DNA of 64,000 nucleotides, taken from contig QXEO01000431.1 in assembly GCA_007115705.1 (NCBI GenBank), forward strand, positions 496,001 to 560,000, written 5' to 3'. Numbering within the stretch: the stretch's first letter is position 1; every line of letters begins with the position of its first letter. The stretch is from Dactylis glomerata (lineage: Eukaryota > Streptophyta > Magnoliopsida > Poales > Poaceae). Below the pieces are notes generated by a model, which saw only the letters and a program-made list of their open reading frames with translations, was not told where the DNA came from and did not search any database. This document shows positions 56,682 to 64,000 of this stretch, piece by piece. The position numbers were made by a program, and so were the translations under genes.

Positions 56682-56870
56682 TTTATATAGGAGAAAATTA
56701 AACATCGAAGTGAAGTCACAGGAGGAAACTGGGACAGAAACGAGTTCCGAGGTGGACTCACCACAGGGTGGCGTGGCTAGGAGGGGGCCCGCGCCACCAG
56801 GTGGTGAGGAGCCACCGGACTCCGTTTCCAACCCATTTTTGTCTCGCAATTTTTCATATTTAATAAAGAC
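56682..56870 (-). promoter_or_regulatory. Promoter-like module upstream of the F downstream ORF
   Basis: On the minus strand TATATAAA (56689-56682) lies about 95 bases upstream of ATG 56588. It is preceded by a GC-rich block (CACCTGGTGGCGCGGGC, CCACGCCACCCTGTGGTGAG) resembling the block in F's own LTR (CACCAGGTGGCGCAGG, CCACGCTGCCCTGGGGTGAG). Confidence 0.5.
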
Positions 56871-56926
56871 AACAAAAATATAAGTAGAAAAGTTTAACGC
56901 AAACTTTTTCTGACTAGAACTGTTAC

Positions 56927-58622
56927 CTATTCGAAAACGGACTCTGCAGATTCCTGCATATGCTCTTTGATAAATTCTTCCGAAGTTATCATTTGAATAA
57001 CATCGACATCTTCATTATAAGAATCTCCGGAAATATAATGCTTGAGTCTTTGTCCATTCACCACTTGTGTAGTTTCATCTTTAAGCGAAGCGATCTTTAC
57101 CGCACCTGAGCGATACACCTCTTCAATAACAAAGGGTCCTTCTCATTTCAAGAGTAATTTACCTGCAAAAAATCTGAGGCGAGACCTATACAATAGAACT
57201 TTCTCACCAACATGAAATTCTCTCTTAAGGATTCTCCTATCATGCCACTGCTTGACTTTCTCTTTGAGAAGTCTGGCATTCTCATAAGCTTTGTTTCTGC
57301 ACTCATCGAAGGAACTCAAATCAAGCAACCTTTTCTTACCGGCAATTTTGAAATCTCTATTAAGCTCTCTCACTGCCCAAAAAGCTTTGTGTTCTAATTC
57401 TAAAGGCAAGTGACAAGCTTTTCCATAAACCATTTTGTAAGAAGACATGCCCATGGGGTTCTTATAAGCAGTTCTATAAGCCCATAAAGCATCGTTCAAC
57501 TTGCTAGCCCAGCTTTTCCTAGACCTATTAACAGTCTTCTGCAAGATAGACTTGATCTCTCTATTCGATAGCTCTACCTGCCCACTAGTTTGGGGATGAT
57601 AAGCAGAAGCAATTCTATGATTAACGTCATATTTAGCAAGAGTTTTCCTAAAACCGCCATGAATAAAATGAGAACCTCCATCAGACATAAGATATCTAGG
57701 TACACCAAACCTAGAAAAATAACATCCTTAAGCATTTTTAACGAGGTCTCACCATCGGCACTCTTCGTAGGTATGGCTTCTACCCATTTAGTAACATAAT
57801 CAACAACTACGAGTATATAAGTATAACCTTCTGAAGGGGGAAAATGACCCATAAAGTCAAATCCCCAACAATCAAATGGTTCAATAACAAGAGAATAACT
57901 CATAGGCATTTCATTGCGTCTAGAAATATTACCAACTCGTTGGCATTCATCACAAGATAAAACAAACTTTCTAGCATCTTTAAAAAGGGTAGGCCAATAA
58001 AAACCTAATTGTAGAACTTTTTGTGGAGTTCTGTCTCCAGCATGATGCCCACCATAGGGACTACCATGGCATTTTTTCAATATCTCTTGTTGTTCATATT
58101 CTGGAACACATCTTCGCATAATACCATCCACTCCTTCTTTATATAAGTGTGGGTCATCCCAAAAGTAATGCCTCAAGCCATAAAAGAATTTTCTTCTTTG
58201 CTGAGCTGTAAATGTTGGAGGCTAATACTTGGAAACAATAAAGTTAGCATAATCAGCATACCAAGGTATTTCTCATGAAGTTACCTTTATTGAAGCCAAC
58301 TGTTCATTTGGAAAACTATCATTAACAAGAATAGGATCAAAAGAAATATTTTCCAATCTAGACAAATTATCAACAATAGGATTTTCAGCACCTTTCCTAT
58401 CTACAATATGCAAATTAAACTCTTGTAAAAGCAACACCCATCTAATAAGCCTAGGCTTAGCATCCTTCTTCAACATAAGATATTTAATAGCAGCGTGATC
58501 AGTATGAATAGTAACTTTTGAATCAACGATATAAGGTCTAAACTTATCACATGCAAAAACAACAGCAAGAAAGTCCTTCTCAGTAGTAGCATAATTCTTT
58601 TGAGCAGCATCAAGAGTCTTAC
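56927..58622 (-). pseudogene. pol: Element F pol: RNase H end and integrase, decayed
   Basis: Minus strand from the G insertion. RNase H motifs are EKDFLAVVFACDKFRPYI, HTDHAAIKYL and DNLSRLENI. Then come the integrase zinc finger (HGSPYGGHHAGDRT...CDECQR), catalytic core (FDFMGHFPPSEG, MSDGGSHF, YHPQTSGQVELSNRE) and the C terminus (KAFWAVRELN, FHVGEKVLLY). Breaks: TGA 58275-58273 (CGA possible), TAG 58224-58222, a frameshift near 57716 and TGA 57145-57143 (TGG expected in K-W-E-G-P-F). The frame ends at TAG 56929-56927. Motif style is Athila. Non-functional. Confidence 0.9.
58618..58622. other. Candidate target-site duplication of element G, left copy (CTTAC)
   Basis: The five bases of F's RNase H next to the G LTR. 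The partner copy lies beyond the window, so this is unverified. Confidence 0.5.
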
Positions 58623-61600
58623 TGTAACACCCTCGAATTTATAACAAATTCAAAGTGCCCGTTATGCATTCCACCACAATCCTAGAATCATTGTTGTGAT
58701 ACACATAACGTAGTTGGTAACCAGTTCCATAGATATTACAATACGACAGTTCAAATACAAATGGTCATAGTGACCAAGTTCATATTACAACACAATGTAG
58801 CAGCGGAAATAACGTCTTCGGGTCCATGCCTTCACCCTACAGGCAATGGTGACTCAGGAGACGATCTTAGTTCTGATACTCTTCTTCATAACCTTCCTCC
58901 AGATACTCTTCCCCATAGTCTGGCCAAGTTGATAGCCAGGGACACAGCCATGAGTACATTGGATGCACTTGCAAACCAACTTATAAACGAAATGATGAAG
59001 TAGATATGCAAGGTTGATAGGGTGGACTAAGCACTAAGTTTATTTGCAAAAGCTAGTTTTGTTTCCCAAGAATGTTCATTAGTAGAAAAGAGGTTTAGTT
59101 CTCTAAGTACATCTAAAGAGGAACTTCAAATGTGTCAACATCAATGTCAAGTCAAGTCATTCACCAAGTTCACCTTCAGTTGTTCATATTCTTGACAAAA
59201 GTCAAGTACAGCTTGCCAACTGTCCATGACCGCGGACGTGGCTATTCGAATAGTTTTGAAACCTCTGTAGAGGGGTACACTTTACCCACAAGATTCGATA
59301 CATCTACCGGGAGAAATCCACGGATCGTCATACACAAAGTATGCAAGTTTTAGATAATCAAACAAACTCTTTCACTTGTTCACTCTAGTATAGGATCCTT
59401 TCCTAGAGCCCGAGACACGGACATCTCCGTTCCGGCGTCTCTAGTTTTGCCCGCTACAGGATGCTGTATGAATGGAAATTTCCACCCGGTTCGGAAGTAC
59501 CCGCGCACGGTGCACTTCTATAAGGGATGATACAAGGTCTCCCATACTAGGGTAAACAAGCTACGGACTAAGCCCCTTCCCATTTAGGGGTAGTGTGGTC
59601 GTACGGTAATGGTTGGCTCACATGGTACATCACTTATTATCAATTAGCAAATACATTCCATAGTCCTTAGTCAAGGTTATTTTTCCTTCATAAAACCATC
59701 GGGTAGGAGAAATCTCTAATTCAAGTTTTCAAGTTCAAGTCACCAATTTCAAATAGGGTTCCCCTTATAGATTGCCTCAATTTTATTAGCGACTAAGCAA
59801 CTATATAGAGTGATGATACCACTAAATAGGGTTGGATAAACTCAGCTTGATCCTCTTGCTAAGCAAGATATCACTACACAACTATCATTCTACTCTAGCA
59901 ATTCAATCATGCAATTTACTTAAAAATAGGTAGAATGCAATAGTAAAACTAGGCATTTGGAGTATGATTCAAAAGATGGCTTGCCTTGGTTGGCAAAGTG
60001 TCCGGGGTAGTCTTCTTCTTCTTGATAAAATTCCCCCTCAATATCCTCCTCAGCAACACTAGCGTCTAATAACGAATAAACACAATGCACACAATTACTA
60101 CACAACACTAACAATACTCCAAGCACACATACTTGTTTTCAAACAATAGAGTTCATGTTAGATTTTATTGAGTTGGGTTGCAAGTTTTCTTCCAAGCTTT
60201 CATTAAGTATGTAGGTTAGATTTTTCTACCAGGTGCTATGGGTTTTTCACTTTCTTAGCATTGGTATGAAACTAGGGGTATTAGGGCTAGTTCAAGTGGA
60301 GAGAGATTGCTTAAGTAAATTGGTAGTGAGGGAAAAAATTAAACTAAGTGTATATTGAGGATCTATCATTTTATGCTACACACTAGGGTTGGATTAGGAC
60401 TTAATTGCTAGCACTAACAAGGTTCTAATTGACTAAGGTTGGACTAAACCGTAGACAAGTTAACTAGTGAGTTCATAAACCAAGTTTCAAGATTTTAGGA
60501 GGTTTAAACAATTTTCTAGAATTTTCCTAAGATTGATATGGCTATGGTCAAAGTATTCTTATTAAATTAAATCACTAACTCAAATTGGATTCTAACTAGT
60601 TTCAGAGGCTAGATAATTTTCTAAGCTTTCCAACGCATATTTATTTGCTAGAAATGGATTTCTAAATCTCTGGGCATTTAAATTTGAAAAACATCTCTGA
60701 ATCAAATTTAAAACGGGCGGGAACAAAAAAAATTCGCATCGGGTCGAATTCTAAACCGAACTGGGCCGCACCGGGGTATTCCAAACGGGCCGGCCCAAAT
60801 ACCGCTTCGCAGGGCGGGAGGCCTTTCTAATTTTAAACCTGACAGGTGGAGCCCACTGGTCAGGTCACTTAAGTCACCCAAATCGGTACGCTACCGATGG
60901 ATCGAGATCCAACGGCTCACAGGCGTCGTCTACCTCGGCTAGGGCAGGAGCTCACCGGCGCTTGCAGAGAGGAAATGCTCGATGGCGGGGCTCGACGGAG
61001 AGGAAGCAGGGGTCGTTGGCGATGACGCAGAATGGCGGCGGCAGCTTGACTCCTCTGCCTGGCACCGGCGGCTGGTCCAACGGTGGCCGGACTCCTCCGG
61101 AACGCGGCGGCGCACGCTCACAGAGATCGGACGATTCCGAGGGAGAGAGGAAGGAAGAAGAGTGGGAATCGGTAGCGGTGAGGGTGTGCTACTTCTGGGT
61201 GTCGACGGGGGGTTTTTATAGGCACGGGAGAGCGCGGGAGCTAGGGTTTCCAGTGGCATACTGGGGCGGTGCCTGGCGACGTGCACGGGCAAAGCCGGGC
61301 GCGGCGGCCTTGGGGGCGTGCTGGCGGGGTGTTGTCTTGGCGCCAGGGCACTGTGGGCATGCTCTGGCGAGCTCACGCCGGTCGGCATCGTGCATGGAGC
61401 AGAGGGCCAGGAGAGGGGGTGTCCGGGCGGTTTCCTCCTTGTCCTCCATGTCTCACGGTCCGGGTCGGGGCAGAGGGGGCTGGAGCTCAACCGAGGGGTG
61501 TCCACGAGCACGGCTACAGTGCTAGGGCTACAGTGCTAGGGCGAACGGGAACAGCGATGGCCACAGTAGCTTTGATTTTTCCTGGATTTCGCCCACCAAG

Positions 61601-62196
61601 TGTTCGACACAATGCCCGCAAGAATTCAAATTTCGAATTTTTGAAAAGTTTCACTTTGGGTTGTCAACATATTAGACAAGGATTCCAGAGATATTTTTGT
61701 TGAGCAGAAAGATGAGGTTTTGCAAAAATCTTAATTCAAAATTAGGGTTTGGTCACTGATTCAGATTCTGATTTTGGCAGATGTTTGAGTGGGGTTATGA
61801 TTTGAATTTTTGTTTGAAAATTCTTGGTTGAGTTAGTATGCAGCCTGGTCAAGCTCAACTAACTGACCACACCCTTGCTTGAGTTACAGATTTCTTAATC
61901 TAAGTGTCCAAAGTAGGGTAGTCAATAATATTTTCTAGATCACAATTTTCTTCTCTTTTCTTTATTTCTTTTGCTTCTGGTTTCTTTTGGTCCTTGTGGT
62001 TCTTCTCTAATGCTTCTGTTGGTTAAGTGTGAATTAACTAATCATTTAACCACAAATTATAACACACATGAAATCATAAAAGACATATAATAGAAATCTA
62101 TGCACACATGCAATATGAATGAAAATGTTTTATCTTGATCCAAAATTTGGCACTTTCATTAATAGGAAATGGATTACAAATATTTGGGTTTTTACA
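58623..62196 (-). repeat. Element G 3' LTR (3.57 kb)
   Basis: On the minus strand it begins TGTAAAAACCC and ends GGGTGTTACA. TATA box TATAAAAA at 61220-61213, about 1 kb in, after a GC-rich block, so R-U5 is about 2.6 kb; this is the same architecture as C. Conserved blocks shared with C lie at 59215-59345 and 58865-58985. Open frames in the GC-rich part (about 60940-61525) look incidental. Confidence 0.88.
59215..59345 (-). other. Palindrome block of the G LTR (shared with C)
   Basis: Contains CTATTCGAATAG at 59242-59253 (perfect 12-bp palindrome) and CCTCTGTAGAGG at 59262-59273 (inverted repeat). The C copies are at 13097-13124 and 23746-23773, with CTCTGCAGAG and CTATTCGAATAG. Confidence 0.8.
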
Positions 62197-64000
62197 ATCT
62201 TCCCCCCTTAAAAAGAATCTTGTCCTCGAGATCCACTAACGAAGAATTGAAAAGATGGGGGAATTCGTTGTGAAGGTAATCTTCTCGTTCCCAAGTGGCT
62301 TCATCTTCTGTGTGATTGCTCCACTGAACTTTCAGAAACTTGATGCTTCGGGTTCGAGTGGTTCGATACGCTTCCTCGAGGATACGGATAGGCACTTCAC
62401 GATAGGTCAAATCTTTGTTGATATCCACAGAACGGTGATCAATATTCTTGAAGATTTCTGGCTTCTCCGGAACTTCAAGACATTTCCGAAGTAAAGACAC
62501 GTGAAAAACATCGTGCACTTCAGACAATTCAGGGGGCATTTCCAACTGGTAAGACACTTCTCCTCTGCGGCCGAGTATCTTGAAGGGTCCAATATACCTT
62601 GGTGCAAGCTTTCCTTTTACTTGGAATCTCTGCATTCCCTTGAGAGGTGATACTCTAAGATAGACAAAATCTCCAATCTTGAAGATCAGTTCTCTGCGTC
62701 TCTTGTCAGCATAACTCTTCTGTCTAGACTGGGCTGCCTTGAGGTAATCACGAATCATGCGAACCTTCTCTTCAGCTTGTTGCAGAATGTCTAGTCCAAA
62801 TATCTTACTGTCTCCGGTTTCAGACCAATTCAAAGGGGTACGACACTTTCTTCCATATAAAGCTTCAAATGGGGCCATTTGCAAACTGGCTTGATAAATG
62901 TTGTTGTAGGAAAATTCCGCGAAAGGCAGACAATCTTCCCACTTAGCTCCATAGGCTAGAACACAGGCTCTCAACATATCTTCAAGTATTTGGTTCACTC
63001 TTTCAGTCTGTCCATCAGTCTGAGGGTGGTAAGCTGTGCTAAAGGCTAATTTGGTTCCCAAGGCTTGATGCAAACTTCTCCAAAATCTCGAGGTGAATTG
63101 GGTTCCCCGATCAGAAACTATGGTTTTAGGGACTCCATGCAAACTAACAATTCTGGATAGATAAAGATCTGCCAGCTGTCCTGAGGTATAAGTGGTTTTG
63201 ATAGGAATAAAGTGGGCAACTTTGGTCAGTCTATCCACAATGACCCAGATAGAGTCATTTCCGCGGCTAGACCATGGAAATCCAGTGATAAAATCCATTC
63301 CAACAGATTCCCACTTCCATTCCGGAACTTGCAAAGGTTGTAGCAATCCAACACGACGTTGATGTTCAGCCTTGACTCTTTGACAAATGTCACACTTGGA
63401 TATGAACGATGCAATCTCACGCTTCATTCCATGCCACCAAAACTGTTCCTTCAGATCTTGATACATCTTAGTTCCACCGGGGTGGATGGAGTAAGGTGTC
63501 TCATGGGCTTCCTTCATAATGACTTCCTTCAGTTCTGAATCAGCAGGCACACAAATACGTCCTTTATACCAGAGAACTCCTTGATCATCTTCCTCAAATC
63601 CTGGCACCTTGCCGGAACTAATTCTGCGCTTAATTCCATCAATACTCTCCTTTCCCTTCTGGGCTTCTTTGATTTGGCTCATCAAGGTGGGTTGAAACCC
63701 AAGGTTGGCTAAGAATCCTTGACTGACTAGTTCCAATCCAAATTTTTCAAACTCTTGGTGCAACATGGGTTGCTCCTCCTTGATACTCATATTCAAGGTG
63801 CATGGCTTTCTACTCAATGCATCGGCCACTACATTGGCCTTACCGGGGTGATAATGAATTTCCAGATCGTAATCCTTGATCAACTCTATCCATCTTCTTT
63901 GCCTCATGTTCAACTCCTTCTGGGTGAAGATATACTTCAAACTCTTGTGATCAGTGTAGATCTCGCAACGGTTACCCATAAGATAGTGCCTCCAGGTCTT
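62192..64000 (-). CDS. pol: Element G pol fragment: RNase H end, integrase, chromodomain
   Basis: Open from the window edge to TAA 62194-62192 (602 codons visible, no stop or frameshift). In order: the end of RNase H (YTDHKSLKYIFTQKELNMRQ, VVADALSRKP); the integrase zinc finger (HETPYSIHPGG...CDICQRVKAEH); the catalytic core (DFITGFPWSSRGNDSIWVI, SDRGTQFTSRFW, YHPQTDGQTERVNQIL); an integrase C terminus (FKIGDFVYLRVSPLKG); and a chromodomain (FLKVQWSNHTEDEATWERED), which in chromoviruses directs integration to marked chromatin. The reading frame runs on through the polypurine tract (KGGRL) and stops inside the LTR, unlike C. Intact over the visible part. Confidence 0.95.
   Translation of the reverse strand, partial: KTWRHYLMGNRCEIYTDHKSLKYIFTQKELNMRQRRWIELIKDYDLEIHYHPGKANVVADALSRKPCTLNMSIKEEQPMLHQEFEKFGLELVSQGFLANLGFQPTLMSQIKEAQKGKESIDGIKRRISSGKVPGFEEDDQGVLWYKGRICVPADSELKEVIMKEAHETPYSIHPGGTKMYQDLKEQFWWHGMKREIASFISKCDICQRVKAEHQRRVGLLQPLQVPEWKWESVGMDFITGFPWSSRGNDSIWVIVDRLTKVAHFIPIKTTYTSGQLADLYLSRIVSLHGVPKTIVSDRGTQFTSRFWRSLHQALGTKLAFSTAYHPQTDGQTERVNQILEDMLRACVLAYGAKWEDCLPFAEFSYNNIYQASLQMAPFEALYGRKCRTPLNWSETGDSKIFGLDILQQAEEKVRMIRDYLKAAQSRQKSYADKRRRELIFKIGDFVYLRVSPLKGMQRFQVKGKLAPRYIGPFKILGRRGEVSYQLEMPPELSEVHDVFHVSLLRKCLEVPEKPEIFKNIDHRSVDINKDLTYREVPIRILEEAYRTTRTRSIKFLKVQWSNHTEDEATWEREDYLHNEFPHLFNSSLVDLEDKILFKGGRL
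62198..62209 (-). other. Element G polypurine tract
   Basis: AAGGGGGGAAGA on the minus strand, one base before the LTR. It is also translated as the end of pol. Confidence 0.88.

Larger units (their letters stand above)
46243..58622 (-). mobile_element. Element F: Athila-type LTR retrotransposon, old, fragmentary
   Basis: Minus strand. LTR pieces 46243-46750 and 54154-54523 are separated by E. A 14-G purine tract lies at 54525-54538. The 3' region carries a small ORF, and the end of pol (integrase and RNase H) reaches 58622, where G cuts it. The other half and the 5' LTR are outside the window. Many stops and at least one frameshift make it the most decayed element here, and it is the host of A, E and G. 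Confidence 0.88.
58623..64000 (-). mobile_element. Element G: Tekay-type chromovirus LTR retrotransposon, 5' part outside window
   Basis: Minus strand. The 3' LTR is 58623-62196, then the polypurine tract, then the 3' half of pol, which reads off the right edge. The pol fragment aligns closely with that of C, but the LTR is a different family apart from short conserved blocks. Inserted into F's RNase H. Confidence 0.93.

Noticed and set aside
60939..61525. ORFs of about 190 codons on both strands in the G LTR
   Set aside because: Both strands open over the same GC-rich U3 block, the mark of composition rather than coding.
1..64000. Host protein-coding genes, tRNA or rRNA genes
   Set aside because: After assigning all seven elements no unassigned stretch of useful length remains, and no tRNA- or rRNA-like sequence was recognised by eye. 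A tRNA scan and a protein search would be the decisive checks.

Overview
This window is intergenic DNA from a large, repeat-rich plant genome. It is most likely a cool-season (pooid) grass, because the LTR termini, primer-binding sites and GC-rich LTR modules are of the types I know from Triticeae and Poeae Ty3/gypsy elements. That is recognition from memory, not a database result. I found no host gene, tRNA, rRNA or CRISPR array. Essentially every base belongs to one of seven LTR retrotransposons, named A to G here, nested up to four deep.

Layout. F (minus, Athila-type, oldest) is the substrate: LTR fragments 46243-46750 and 54154-54523, internal region 54524-58622. A (plus, Tat-type) sits in F's LTR, starts left of the window and ends at 46242. 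B (plus, non-autonomous Athila-type, 4594-41639) is inserted in A. Two further elements sit in B: C (plus, Tekay-type chromovirus with 4.7-kb LTRs, 9216-24557) and D (minus, Tat-type, 24899-39328). E (plus, a relative of B, 46751-54148) is inserted in F's LTR. G (minus, Tekay-type, 58623 to beyond 64000) cuts F's RNase H. Both copies of the 5-bp target-site duplication are visible for B (GGAGG), C (ATCTT), D (GGACA) and E (ACCAT), and E supplies the uninterrupted version of B's two insertion sites. By-eye LTR divergence (E about 3.8%, B about 2.5%, D about 1.1%, C about 0.6%) agrees with the nesting order.

Coding content. C carries an almost intact 1442-codon gag-pol with chromodomain, plus an extra upstream 285-codon coiled-coil ORF. 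D carries a complete gag-PR-RT-RNaseH-aRNaseH-IN in one frame, interrupted by in-frame stops that can all be explained as transitions. On the opposite strand D carries a spliced gene with a Transposase_28-like ('putative gypsy type transposon') domain. A keeps gag, protease and a homologous spliced antisense gene but has lost RT, RNase H and IN. B and E share LTRs and 3' region but carry different coding cargo: a decayed gag-protease in B and an unrecognised 325-codon ORF in E. F has a decayed IN/RNase H and a small downstream ORF preceded by a promoter-like module. G contributes the 3' half of a chromodomain pol, whose stop codon lies inside its own LTR.

Most interesting: the paired antisense spliced genes of A and D, each with a TATA-like element; the unknown cargo ORF of E; repeated internal copies of each family's polypurine tract, including a long array in D; the extra ORF of C; and a colinear palindrome/acidic-ORF block conserved between the long LTRs of C and G.
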